64,000 nucleotides of DNA, taken from Montifringilla adamsi (lineage: Eukaryota > Chordata > Aves > Passeriformes > Passeridae). How positions within the stretch are numbered: position 1 is the stretch's first letter; every line of letters begins with the position of its first letter. The position numbers were made by a program, and so were the translations under genes. The stretch is taken from NCBI GenBank assembly GCA_017590115.1, contig JAGGNK010007448.1, positions 10,146,815-10,210,814 of the forward strand. The letters run 5' to 3'. The notes below the pieces were generated by a model, which made no database searches, had not been told where the DNA came from, and was given only the letters and a program-made list of their open reading frames with translations. Shown piece by piece: positions 35,087-47,899 of the stretch.

Positions 35087-35245
35087 CGCGGGGGCTCGGC
35101 GGGTCCGGCCGCCGCTCAGCGCCCCGCCCGCGCCGCGCCGGGCTCCGCCGGTTACAGCGGCGAGAACTGCCGGGCCGTCCGCACCGCCGCCAACTTTGGG
35201 GAGAGCGAGCCCAGCGCGGAGCCGCAAGCCGGGAGCGCCCCGCCA
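35087..35245 (+). ncRNA. MIR181A2HG: Candidate first exon of miR-181 host lncRNA
   Basis: The 3' boundary is the donor CCCCGCCAG followed by GTAAGGCG. The 5' boundary is unknown and is placed arbitrarily at the end of the sequence gap. The exon is GC-rich. Identification rests on position in a CpG island, strand, and the miR-181a-2/b-2 hairpins on the same strand downstream, as in mammals. Which exon it splices to cannot be determined here; candidates are 47871-47899 and 50639-50964. Confidence 0.5.
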
Positions 35246-35983
35246 GGTAAGGCGTTAATCCGAGTCCCGGCGGGCCGGGGGGAGCCGCCGGGGGGGCGGG
35301 GGTCGCGCTGCGCCCCGACCTGCCGCCAGTTGGTTTTTTTTTTATTATTTATATTTTATTTTTCCAGTCTCATTTCTGCACGTGCTCCTTTGTTCTCCAA
35401 CAGAAGCGCTTTTTTTTTTTTTTCCCCCATGTCCCCTCCCCGCTTTATTCCCTCCTCCCCCGAAGAAGAAGGAGAAACTCGAGCGATTCCGCGGCGCTGG
35501 AAGTTGCTCGCGGCTCCGGGTCGGTAACCAGACACGCGTGTCGCCCGAGGGCTGGCGGGGAGGAACTGAGCCAGACGGGGACACAAAGGAGGGGGGCAGC
35601 CCCAGACACGCCGTCCCCGCCCCGCGGCGGCAGCGCCCGGCACCGCCGAGAGCCGGGCGGGGACGGCGAGCAGGGAGAGGATGCCCCCGGTCCCCCCTTT
35701 TGTCTGGCTCCGGTGGCACCTGCGGGGGCGAGCGCTCGGCCGCCCCGCCCGCGGAACGTGTCGCGACCGGCGACGGATTCGCGACAGTTGTGGTGGGAGA
35801 GGGCTGAGACAGCCCCGCTCTCGGCGGTTTGGTTCTGTGGCCGTGCAGGGCTCGGTGCCATAAGCCTCATGTTAATTAACAAAACCATTAAAAATACAAA
35901 AAGAACTGCAATAAAATGAGCCCCCCGATGTGCGGTGTTCCACCGGTTCTTGCTCCATCACACGCGGAATTTTTATCGGAACT

Positions 35984-36197
35984 TGCTCTAAAAGAAATTT
36001 AACATGTTTGCTCCCAGACTGTCGACAGTGATTAGCTGTGCCGATTGCGATGAACTCAATACAATATCTAAAAGAAATTTAATGTATTTGCTCCCCCAAA
36101 CCATCTGCAGTGATTTACTGTGACGATTGCAATGGGCTGTGTATACGATATCTAAAAGAAATTTAACTTATTTTCCCCCACAATCCTCTGCAGTGGT
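35984..36197. repeat. Tandem triplicate of about 80 bp
   Basis: TCTAAAAGAAATTTAA occurs three times with offsets of 80 and 84 bp. Each copy is followed by a TTTGCTCCC or TTTTCCCCC block and a CTGCAGTG or GACAGTG block. The copies have diverged, so this is an old duplication. It lies just downstream of the 35 kb CpG island. Confidence 0.85.
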
Positions 36198-39100
36198 GCT
36201 TGGGCTTCTGTGCATGATAAAAGATGTTCAGCATACACTTAAAAATCTGATATTTTTAAAGAAAATAATTTTCATAAACTTTTCCTATCGTTTCCTCAGC
36301 AAAAACAACCCATTATGAAAGCTCTCAGTAGAATTCTTCCACAAGTTTACCAAGTTGAGAAGGGGACGATTTACCCTCCTTGTTTTGCCCAGGAATGCGA
36401 GATAGCATATTTTGAAAGTTAATAAGTATTAAAAGCCACGAGGAGCATCAAAAGTGTATTTCCCAGCGGCGTGCTGGCCGCGGCGCGGAGCAGCCAGCGC
36501 AGCGCCTGCAGCTCCACGCAGAGCAGAGGTTATTCACATGGCTGTTGGAGAAACTCCATTCATATCTCTGACTACCTGGATTTGAATAGAAACCAGACAG
36601 CAATTCTTTGGTCCCAGCCACTATTCGCCCCGCTGGACAATAGAGATTTGTTAGCACACAGGCACAAGCCCTGGGACACAAAGCTGGAGGCAGCAGAGAT
36701 AGGGGCTTCACTGCACAGGAAATTACAGCTTTTGATGCACTGTTGGCAGGTCTGTCGGTTCAGAACAGCAACATGCCTGTGCCATGTTTAAGAGCTCCTG
36801 ACTGCCATTTTTAACCACCTAGAATGTCATAAAAGCTTTATTGTCGCAGTACATAAAATCATGAAGTCCATATGGTTACTTCTGAGCTGCCCTGGGTCTG
36901 GAAGGCAGAAGCATGATCTGGCTGGAGATTTTAATTTGGGGGGGGGGCGTGGGGGAGAATTAGAATTTGAGAACAAAAAAACCTCAAAGTGTTTATAAAA
37001 GCAGAGATTTGTTACCGAGGCAGCTGATGTCCAGCCTGAGATGGGGTGGTGTTCTAATAGACTTGGTTTAGTGGTGGCTGTAAGGGGACGTGGCTGGGCA
37101 GCTTATTTCATCTTAAAAGGTCCAGTAAATTTACTCCACACAGCTCCAGTACCAGCTGTGGAGAAGAACATTGTTCAGTTGTGTCAACTTGGCAAACACA
37201 AAAATAAATCAGAAAAACCAAACCGCTCAGTGTCTGGTACCTCCCATTTCCCCTACTTTTCCCCCCAGTCTGGAGTTAAAATGAGAACTGCTCGGAGACT
37301 GGGCTTTAATCTGCTGATTGGAGCCAATGAGCAGAAATTATCGAGATTAGAAAACCAACCAGAGGGTTTTATTAGCTGAGAAGCCAGCCCCTCGCTGTGC
37401 GCGGCGCCGCGCGCCGGGGCTCGGGGCAGTCCCTGCCCAAAGAGCGGCAGGATTGGGGCTGGTCCTTCTCTCTTTTTGTGTTTTTCCATAAATCCTACCT
37501 CCCCTACCACCTCAGAGCCAGATGAAATAGCCAGTGCAGCGGGCTTTTGGACTGTTAGAATGCTGCCAGGCGCACAGTGTGAGGGTGTCTCTAGGTGTGA
37601 GCCTCGCTGCAGCACGACTGGGGTGACTTGGCTCTTCTTCAGCCAGCAAAAACAATGAAAGTGAGAGCTGTGTATTACAGGTGGGAAGTGTGAGTGTTTG
37701 TTATGAGCTGCAGCCATGCAAAGCATCATGAAATACAGAAACAAAAAAACATGCTGCCATTAAGCATGTTTTTGTCAACGCTCCTGGTGTGGAGCTCAGG
37801 AAAAGGGGAAGAGTTTTAAAGTAAGGAAGGTCCCTGTTCCAGGAGACACCTGAGAGAGCAGGGCTAATGCTCTGCACCAGCCCACGAGGCAGATGATGGA
37901 CTTGCTTCCTTTGAGCAAAGAAGGGCAAAAAAAAGGCTGGATGACTAAAAGAACACACTTCTAAAAAAGGTGCTTCTTGTACAACTAACAAGCACTCGTA
38001 CACGCGAGGGGCCAGCTCATGGAATTTTCAGCTGCTGTTTCAGGACATTAAAAATATAAATGTGAATGAATGTAAATACTTTTCACAGGAGTCAGTTTTG
38101 TCTGAGTAATTATATAACTTCCTTGAATTCTCTTCCTCATGGAGTACAATGGCTTGGGTGTATTACTTCTCAGTAAAACTTAGCTTGATTGCAATCTAGC
38201 CCAATTCTTATCACCTATTTTGATTTTTTTTTTTTCTTGCTGGTACTGACAAGCCCGGAAGGACCTACCTAAAATAGGCCTTTGAACAAAAACATTACTA
38301 TTTTTAATAAATGTTGAGGATATTGATGGCTCTATCTACAACACACTTTTAGATGAAATTCCATATTATCCTTAAAATGCAGCAACCTTTTCTGTTACCT
38401 GTAAGACTGCTAATACTTAATATTCATCCAGATGCTAATGTTACAACCTACCCCTTGAAAGTGCTGTCTTAAAAAAAAATGTGCTGAAAAGTTAAATTCA
38501 GTCCTTGCAATTGGGGTCGTAAGATTTTGAGTACCTGTTAAGCACACAGTTCTGAATGGAAACCAGACCATTATAGGTAGGCAAGAAGCACTTCTGCTTA
38601 ATGGAAACGGCCATAAGGGGAATGTCTGGGCATGACCCGCCCCCAGCAACATCCGCAGACTCAGCCTGGACACGGCAATAATCCCATCAGGCACATAAGA
38701 AAAGGATGCTGATGGCTCTTCTCATGTGGTCAGGGTTTATTTAAACTGCACATAGAAATAACAGATCATTCCAAAGTCAGTGTTCACAACTCCAGTTACA
38801 ACTATTCCAAGGGAAAGCTTATAAAGCCTGAAGCACTGTCACAGCCACTAACAGCCTTGGAAGTTGCAGCAGATGCAGAAGAGCAGCGCGTGCATAATCC
38901 AACCATTAATAGATGGTATTGCATTACAGGGTTGGTTGCCAATAAAAATGCGTCAGGTATGCTGAGATCTCACAATACACTTGGCAATTTAACAAAAAAT
39001 GTGGAATCCCAAGAATTTCATTTTATCTTAATAATAGCCAGCAGATGCTGTAATCGTTTCAGACCCACGGTGTTGATTAATAGTGCTCAACAGTTTCAAA

Positions 39101-39639
39101 TGTTAAGAACTCAAAAGATAACAGTTGGGTGTTTTGATATAATATGGAAGCATGTGTTTCCCTAAGAAGCACCATGGACACAGAGACGGATGACATCACC
39201 TTTTCAAACAGACTTCAGTCATTCCTGCCCTCCCTGTTCTGCCTGAGAGTAGCTCAAACCATCTGCAGCTGCCCTGTACCATAACACAAAGAAATGAACC
39301 CACTGCCAGCAGTGACCTGGGTAAAACTGCACATTTCTGAGTGCTGCATCTCGAACCCAGGAACCCTCCTGCATTAGCAGTTAATTGTGTGGGAATGAAT
39401 ATTGCAGCAAGCCTGGGAATGGCAATTCTGCTGCCCGGTAGCAGGTCCCTTTCCACCATAACAGCTTTGGGATCCTGCACAGTTTGGGTTTGCAGCACCA
39501 CGCTGCTCAGCCCTGCGGTTAACCCGCGTTTCCCTTGGAAAGGCCGGGCTGTGTGGGATGGATGCCCAGCTGCAAGGGCTGGGTGGGCACGGGCAGCACA
39601 CTCATGGCACTGCCCTAAGCTCAGAGCTGCCCCAGCACG
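36198..39639. other. Intronic sequence, unique, no gene recognised
   Basis: This lies inside both the NR6A1 intron (minus) and the presumed first intron of the miR-181 host (plus). Segments at about 36480-36640 and 37255-37390 are complex, repeat-free and rich in transcription-factor-like motifs, including facing ATTGG and CCAAT at 37317-37329. No exon was supported. Confidence 0.5.
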
Positions 39640-39822
39640 CAGGGGACAGGGGCTGTGTGCTCCAGAGTGGCTCCAGCCCAGGCAGTGGTGGCAGGGGACA
39701 GGGGCTGTGTGCTCTGGGGTGGGGACAGGGGCTGTGTGCTCCAGGGTGGCTCCAGCCCGGGCAGTGGTGGCAGGGGACAGGGGCTGTGTGCTCCAGGGTG
39801 GCTCCAGCCCGGGCAGGGTGAG
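39640..39822. repeat. Three- to four-copy minisatellite
   Basis: The unit reads GGGGACAGGGGCTGTGTGCT, then CCAGGGTGGCTCCAGCCCGG and GCAGTGGTGGCA, about 53 bp, with one shortened copy around 39720. Open frames on both strands across it are artefacts. Confidence 0.9.
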
Positions 39823-42800
39823 CCCAGCAGTGGCACAGGCAGTGCTGATCCAGTGCAGGCACATTGGAACGCAGTGAGCAAGGTATCCATCCCCAAAATT
39901 CTATCAATACATTTACTGATTCTCAGTTTGCTGACAAAATCAGTTTATAGTTCTCATGGAAAATACCTTGTCATGAGTATTCAAGGCTTTCCTACTTTGC
40001 TTTTTCCAAGCTTTGAGGACACATTACTTGAGCATTAGAGCACACATCCATCCCTCTGTTCCCATGTAAAAGTCCACAGTGCCTCTGTAAATAGTGCTAC
40101 ATCTCGAGTCTGGTGTCACGAACAAAAAGGATTCATCTGGTCTAGGAGCAGAAGTGGTCAGGGTTTCACCAGGCACTGCAATTCCCAGTCTCCCATATTT
40201 CCTTACATTTCCAGCTGCACGCACGCCAGTGCCCTGGAGTGGCAGCAGCTCCATTTACATAACCAGGGCTGGGTACCCCGGGGGCTCAGGCTGGAGCTGA
40301 GCCCCCAGTGCAGGCAGGGAGAGACTCTCACCTCTCTGGGAAGGCTGCTCCTCCCTGGGGAGGCTGGGGGAGCCCAGCAGGGCAGCCAGGGTACATTGGG
40401 TGCTTATGTGACAGACAGAAAACCCTCCCCTGCAACTGGCTGTGATCAGTGGCTCTTCCTACTCAGATTTATCTCTTTAGGTAGAGCCTCAAATTCTGAC
40501 TGTTAAGATGATCAACACATTTGCAGACAAGGTTCACATTAAAAAGGTCCTAGTTACAAAACAGAATACATTCAAGTTTGCCATATATTATTTTCTGCTA
40601 AAGATTTAAATATCATGTGGCTTTAGCTTTCTTTCTGTTCACTGAATATCAAGGTCAATTAGGAATGATGTCTGGCTAGTACTCTCAGAGCAGATTAGAC
40701 AGTTGCATCAAAAACTAGGACCATGTATAGGTCATCTGTTACTGTGACCTAGATTTCTGAGAATCTGTTCAATTTGTTTTATTGAAAATGTGATCCTTTC
40801 TCAGTTCTGTTTCTCATAGCAAACCTTTCTGTAATAGCAGAAAATAGCTTTATTAGATACTTAGAGACATTGCTTACTACTTCTGCTGAGACACAAAGAA
40901 AATCAAATCCATGCAGCAGACCTGTGCCTGTCATCCATTTAATTTTAAAATAACTTAAGGTTCTGAAAGGCTTATGCCTTATAATCTAAAGCATTTGGTC
41001 CACATGCCAAATACTAAGCAGTCTGAAATACATAATAGCTTAGCTCCAGCTTTGTTTGCCCTATTTAATTCATTTTTTGCCTTCAGTAACCAGTGTGTAG
41101 ATGCAATATTTCTGCAGTCTACTTTGGAAAAGAAGGAAGTACTGAAATATTTGAGTGAGGCTGTTTTGTCTGTACCTGTGTGAGCTTTGTGGTGCCCTGG
41201 GAGGAGAGTTGGTGTGGATTGCCCAGATCCCAACCCAGCCTGTTTACTGAGGATAAGGATGGTGCTGTCTGAATCCTGACACTTCACAGTACATCCACCT
41301 ATGCTTGCTGGGTTGTCATTCTGAAACCACATAAAAGCAGATTTCCATTTGGAACATTTGAGCCAAATTTCCTCTCCTCTCACAGCTCTTAATTGTTCCA
41401 GTAGAAAGCAATTACTAGAACAGAGCCCATGCAAACCCCGCTGCTGGTGGTGTAAGTGCTGGCCAGAGGGAACACAAGAAGATGTACCTTAAAATATTAG
41501 AAACCATTTTCTAAACACCAGTGAGTTCAGTGTAAAAGAAAAACTACAAAAATATTGATTTGACTGCAGAACTCCAAATCCAAATACCACCAACCAAATG
41601 TGAGCATTATTGTCATCATCAGTCGCTGTGGCTTTATCGTGCTGGGGTACAAAGGCACGTCTGGAACGCCTGTGCTCTCATCACACCCCAGGACAAAAGG
41701 TCAGTCATACCATCAAACATCAGGAAAAAGAAAATAAGCCAATAGGTTGAGATTCACAAATGAAAATCTGCGGTACGTCCCTCCCTCCCTCATACGTCAA
41801 TCTTAGGAAATCTGTTCCCGTTTTTTCAAAATTCTAAAGCCACTTCTACCAACTCATCCGAATTTTATACTACTTTCATATTTGAACTTTTATGTGCATC
41901 TCACAGCACACTGGGACCAATTTATTTTATAGGCAAGATAAAACCCTGCAATATTTGGTGACGTTATCCAAAGATCATTCTTCTAAATGAACATAAGTAC
42001 ATTTTCTCCTTTTTGTTTCACATGATGGCTGCATTTAAATAGGCTAAATGTATAATTCAGAGAAGAATGGCTGAGTCCTGCCCACCTGGGGGTCATATGC
42101 ACATCCATCCAATATTTAAAAGCACGCAAAAGCAAAGAAATTAAATATATAAGAGGTGGGGGAGGAAGTCTTTCTTCCAACGGAATATTTGCCTGGTAAC
42201 CAGATAGAAGAGACTGCCTCTTTTTTTACCCCCAAATCACAGTTAGTTGTTCTGCAAGTCTTTGAAGACACTTCTATTTTAAATGTTAACACCTGAAGGA
42301 GCAGTTCAAGATGTGCTGCTGTGCCTGAGCCACACGCAGTGGGAGGAAAGTCTCACAGAAACTCAGCTGAAGCTCTGGAGCCAACACTGCACGTTCAGAC
42401 CACGTGTAAACAAAGCTGAATGAATTTGGTGTGAGAATGGGGAAAAAAGAGCAAGGAAGCACAGTGGAAATCCATCCTGGTGTGGATGGGACCGTGCTGA
42501 GGGTGTGATGTTCCCCTGTCAGCCCTGAGCACATCCATCCAGACCTTGTGGTACCTGCTGGAGCTCACTGGGAGTGACCACGGCCAGAAGAAGGGAGCAG
42601 GACCTTGCAGAGGTTCAGTGAGATCAGGGCACTCGCTCTGTGGGGCACCTGCTCAGCTCAAGGAGGACACTCCTCATGGAAAGAATAACAGGCTTCCAGC
42701 TAAGCCAGATGTTGGCAGGGGATAAGAAATCTCATAACCTTTGCGAGGAGGATGGGGAGAAAGCCACGTAAGGATTCATTTTCCTGCTCATTACAATGTC

Positions 42801-45800
42801 ATCATCATGTCATTTTCTTTGCTTCAGTTCTGTACAGTTACTGGAAGTAAAATCTTTATTGCAGTGAGTGTATTGTGAAATGGAGTCTTACAAGGTGGCA
42901 GCATAAAACTGACCCGGAGGTGCCACACTGCCAAAACTGAGCCAAAAAGTGAGATTTTACAGGTGTTTCTTTTGAGAAGAACTTCTAATCTTGAAGTCTA
43001 TCAGATGAGAACTGCTGGATTATAAAGATGAAAACCAGGAACTAATTATCTTCAAAGGGACAGTTATCAATGAATCACAAGGAGACATTATGATTATGAA
43101 AAGCAAATTCTCCATTTGATCCCTCTCCATCCATACTGCTTCCCAAGCAGATAACCTAAGCTTTATCCATATGGAATTGCTAATATTCCAAACAGGGAAT
43201 CAAATATTAAAGTCCCAATTAGCATATTTTTTAAAAAATCAGTATTTTTATAGTGTTGTGTATGATCAGTGTGAGAAAAGGGACACATGGCAGCAGTTCC
43301 ATGGGGGTCACATCCCTGGTCTGAAGTCACAGGAAGCCATCTCAACAAAACAGACCTCAGATTTTTCTCCCAATTACTTTGAACCATATTTTCCCCATGT
43401 TTGCCCATTACAAGTGCAGGTTCTGGGCACATCTTCAGTATTTCACAGGGGAAAACTGAAGTGATTGCTGTGAAACACATCCAGGGGTGGGCACCATGCT
43501 GGGGTGAGCCATCCAATGCACTGCCCACCACAGCCAAGGAGACCTTCATTCCAAACCCAGCGTTCTCTGCCACTATCCAGTCACTTTAACATCCAGGAAC
43601 AATGGCAAGGGAACCTCAGCTGGACTCGTGGGACCACAGGAGAAGCAGTGGTGCTTCCTGCCCTCCCTGCCCTGGCAAAGACCAGCAAGCCCAGCTCCTT
43701 CCAACCTCAGCACAAGAAGGCAATTCTCTGCCACACAGGAACTAATTTTTGTGAAAGCTGTCAGACTGATGACGCTGCCAGCAATTTCTAAAAAGCTAAA
43801 AGGAGGAAAACAATCTCAATAACAGAATCATCTGCAGTTAGGATCATCTCTCTCCTTCCCAAAACAGGCACAGGAACTATGCCTGAATTCACAGCTAATG
43901 GGAAATCTTTTGATCTTCACAGACACAAAGCTGCCAGCCAAGAAGAGCAGTCAGCACAGGGGGACCTTCTGAAGAAGCACTTATCCTAAATTCACCACCA
44001 CAATAAATGTGCCACATCCTGGCTCTGGAGCAGCACAGTCCTCAGTGATGAAGACCTGTGAGCATGTTTAGTACAGCAGAAAAGACAATGTTATTTATAT
44101 CTCACAAAGCTGCTTACCCAGCCTTAGATGTGCCCAGCCACAGTGCAACTGCAGGAACCCATCAGGAGGACACCTGAGATTCCTCTCCATTGAAAGTGAT
44201 GGATCTAACACAGCCAATCATCTTCATGGCAACAAATGTTATCTTAAAAGACAGGGGATAAAAGTTCACAGGGAAGCTGTGCAAATTCATGAAAAGAAAA
44301 ATGCATTCCTGGTGACTGAACGCACAGAAGTCTGTCTCCAGAAGTCTGTGTGTGTTGAAAAATGTCTGGAAGACAGGAGATGATTAGCAGGAAATATGCA
44401 AGCTTCTTCTCCTTGTACCCTTCTCCAAACATCCATTAGCCACTGGTTTGATTTTATTTTAAGAATCAGAACTGCTTTATTGATTACAGCCAACAGCTGC
44501 AATTCAGTAGTGGTCCCAGACATCCAAAGTAGTTTTTTCCCAACAAAGACAATTTCTGAAGTTGTGTGAAATGAGATGACAACACCATTACTGAGACATC
44601 CTGCGCTGAGGTCATTTTGTTCCAGTCCAGGTACAAACAGTTCATAAATGGAACTCCCTCCAAACCCATCCCTCTTGTCTGCTCAGGACAACATCCCCGG
44701 GGCGCTGGGAAGCTCTTCCAGTGCTGAAGAAGCTCCTGATCCCCTCCCTGCCTGCCTGGCTGGGACTGAGCTCCCTGGGGAGATGTGTGGGGCAGGCAGG
44801 GCTGGAGACATCACGTGCTGATCCCTTCACCTCGCACACACCAGCTCTGGAGAAGGACAGCGAGCTGGGCTCTGACCCAGCATCACTCCTGTCTCAGTAG
44901 GTCAGCAAGGAAGCCCCTGCCCATGGTTGTGTCTTCCAGCCCCCCCCCAGCAAGCAAATTTGACAACTGTTTCCTTTAGGAGGTCAAAGGAGATTGGGAG
45001 TTTGATTCTGAGAGCTTGTGTGTTTGTTCTAGAAACATAAAAAACAAGTTTCACTTTAAAAACACATCTATTTCACCATTTTGATAGCTCAGAAAGAGTT
45101 TGGTGAAGCACCTGAAAAAACACAGGGCATCTCATTACTCAAGCTGGGATGTCAGATTGCAAGAACATTCAGAATAGCTCATTCATAAATGCCTTATTTT
45201 AAAATTTTTGGGGAAAAAGAATCATAACCAAAATAATTTTACTTTACTTTTCAATTGAAATCACTTGCTGACTCTTAGCCTAGCATTTTTCAAGCATGAG
45301 TGTCTAATTTTCTTGCAAAATCACATCCCAACAGGTCAAAAAAGCTTCCCACTCTTTCATATGCTCTTGAAACACAAGTTGGTGTTGAGTTTGAAGACTC
45401 AGACCGTTTTTCCCTGCTAACACCCACTGCCAAGGTTCTGCTTCCCTGCTGTGAGGCCAGACCCATTCCCAAACCCAGGGCAGGGTTGTTGTGCTCTAAC
45501 TGGCTCAGGTGTGCAGGTAAAGATGTTAGGAGACAGGACAGAACTCCTGAACCTTCACTGGTTTACCTCAGAGAACCTTATTTTCCTGGTGACGGTCTTT
45601 AATTGCTCTCCACTGAAAACTTTCAGAAGCCTGCTCAGCTCAGTGATGTCTTCAGGGCAGCCTGTGCCAGAACTGGCTGAAGCATCCATCCTTTCAACAG
45701 TTCCAGGAGAACTAAATGCAGATGCAGCAGCCTGTGCTGCTGTTCAATATTTCATTGTTTGCACAGTAGTAGGAGTCAGATTGTGCACACACATGCAGTT

Positions 45801-47870
45801 AATTATCTCCGTGGGCCCAGCCCTTTATGCTCACACATGGTCTGTATTCCTTCTTCCCAAACATTCCAAAATGGAGCTTTGCATTCAGCTGTACCAAAGC
45901 ATTCACTTGCACTTGCTTTATCTAGAGATCCAAATCTGTGTCACTCTTCTGTCTAAAACCCCAAACCTGCTGATATGGGATATGCTGTGTTTCCCCCAGG
46001 CCTGAAGCCATGCTTTAGGATGTGGCCAAGTCATTCTAAGGCTGCGCCAACTGGATCAAGTTCCCACTTGGAATTGCATTTAGACCTCCCCATTTGTCAT
46101 TTGTTAATCCTTTTAACATATGCCACAGCAAATTTGTATCATACCAGTTTAAATTGTCATTCAGTATTAAGTCAAACACCTTACAAAACTCTAGGGTATG
46201 TTGCATCCACAAGCAAGCTTGTCAACTTAGAATGAGATCAAAAGAACTTGGTAAGTCCTCCCTAAATTGCTGGAAACTGGTACTAACAGCGTTTCTCCCA
46301 GGTTCCAGAAGAGCTCTGCATCTGTTTTCTCTAGGATCATCATCACAGCACTGTGTTCTAAAAGGGCAAATGGAGCAGATTGGTGACTTTGTCCCCCAGT
46401 TTTGTGTAGCTCCCAGACTTGTCAAGTAGTAGTCCCAAGGAATTTTGGACAGTTAAAAATAATCTCCAGTGCTCACTGTAGAAGACTGCTGAATCTGAAG
46501 TGTTTGGCCATGGCATTGCTAGTTAAACACTCACCCCAATTTCAGTGAAACAGCAATAACTAAAATTACTGGCAGCAATTCCATGCTCTTGTCTCCCCAA
46601 GGGGTGTTTGCATGCTTACCCTGCTGAAGTCATTTACCTCTACAAAGAAAACACATTTTTATAATACAATTAAAGCTTGTTCCAGGACAAAGCAAATGTG
46701 CTTGCACATGGCATTTGTGTGGATGCTCCAGGCAGGCAGGAAGACTCTGTCATGTGCTCAGGAGAATCCTGGCCCCAGTTTCCTTCACTGGGGTCACACA
46801 CCTCCCTCATGAGAGTCACAGCTACAGCACAGGGGGTGGGAGGAAAAGGAAAGCTGTTTTACTACCAGATGCATTTATAAAATTTATTTAGTGATACTTT
46901 AGGGCAGTGCTGTTGGGATTCGTGCTAAATAAAAGCTTATTGTGAGGAGCCTGTAGAATGATTGGATTAGGGTGTAAGAATTGTTCAGGCACCATAAATA
47001 CAATGAGCACAAGAAACATGCACCAAATCAACTCAGTCCTGAACAGTTACCTCTTACAAACAGCCTAACCACTGTGTTTCAGGGTTTGTATGCAGATTTT
47101 GAGGAAACCACTTTCTTCATCCAGAAACCCATTCTCCAGTGTAATTTGAAAGAAAGCCCCGTGTGCTCTGAATGTTCAATACTTCCATTCACAGCAAAGG
47201 CCTTGCTCAGCAGTCACTGCCTCCTGGACCCCTGTCAGCATCTGGGGAGGGTCCACTTCATGCTTTTATCACAACAAAAAATAATAATTAAGGAATTACA
47301 ACAGAGGTGGCAGTCAGGTCTAGTTTCAGTGCTTCCCAGGTGAAAGAAGTCTCAGGGAAAGGGAAGGTATGTTGAAGGTTGAGTGCAGACCATAACTTTT
47401 GGAGTGTGCCTTGCACATATTGCCCATTACAGTTTCCAGAGAGCTATTTTATAATTTCAGAGTCTGTCCAAAAAATCTGATGGAGAGCTTTGAACTTTGC
47501 AAAGGGGAAGGAGTGTGCAGCCAGGATATAGAAATAACATGTACAGTTTAACTTACAGTAGAAATTCAGGCTCTGAAATTGTGAAACAAGAAGATAAAAG
47601 TTCCTACCTCGAAGGTCATTGGAGGGATAAAGGAGGAAGAAGTAGTAAATCGAGAAAAAAACCCTCTCTCACAATGTCAATTTAAATATAAACACACTGT
47701 TTTGGTTTGTTAAAACCAAAATTTCATGCTTGACTTGAACTGAGTTTCCTTGGTTTATGTTATACCTACCACATGTAGTCACCCTTCACACTGGAACACT
47801 CCTGAGGCTTAACACTCCAGGCTGAGCACTGCTTGTGATTAATTCAAATTGTCTTTGTTCTTTCCACCAG
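39823..47870. other. Intronic sequence, no gene recognised
   Basis: This is 8 kb of AT-richer, mostly unique sequence within the NR6A1 intron and upstream of miR-181 on the plus strand. It contains TCAAGGTCA at 40649-40657. A plus-strand string TTGGTAAGTCC at about 46249-46259 resembles a donor without a confirmed partner. No coding family, tRNA or transposon was identified. Confidence 0.5.
40649..40657 (+). promoter_or_regulatory. Extended nuclear-receptor half-site TCAAGGTCA
   Basis: This is an exact TCAAGGTCA, the preferred monomer site of NR5A-type receptors and part of GCNF elements, about 8 kb upstream of mir-181a-2. It could occur by chance, and function is speculative. Confidence 0.2.
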
Positions 47871-47899
47871 CTCCTACTCCAAATGATGGCAAGAAAAAG
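47871..47899 (+). ncRNA. MIR181A2HG: Candidate 29-nt microexon of miR-181 host lncRNA
   Basis: A good polypyrimidine tract and acceptor (GTCTTTGTTCTTTCCACCAG) is followed after 29 bases by a strong donor (GAAAAAG followed by GTGAGA) on the plus strand, about 0.95 kb before mir-181a-2. The pairing of two good sites is suggestive, but chance pairs occur. No coding capacity is implied. Confidence 0.35.

Larger units (their letters stand above)
34865..35870 (+). promoter_or_regulatory. MIR181A2HG: CpG island, promoter of the miR-181 host transcript
   Basis: About 1 kb of very CpG-rich sequence with GC boxes (for example GGGGGGGCGGGGG at about 35290) contains a strong plus-strand donor at 35245/35246 (CGCCAG followed by GTAAGG). 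I found no good minus-strand donor in the island, so the direction is most likely plus, towards the miR-181 hairpins 13.6 kb downstream. In human the host gene MIR181A2HG runs antisense inside NR6A1, which is the same layout. The island is interrupted by an assembly gap at 35065-35086. Confidence 0.65.

Noticed and set aside
34865..35870. Canonical NR6A1 exon 1 in the 35 kb CpG island
   Set aside because: No minus-strand donor or matching N-terminal peptide was found. The clear donor is on the plus strand.
39196..39864. 222-codon minus-strand open frame
   Set aside because: Part of it is the 53-bp minisatellite and the rest shows no known family.
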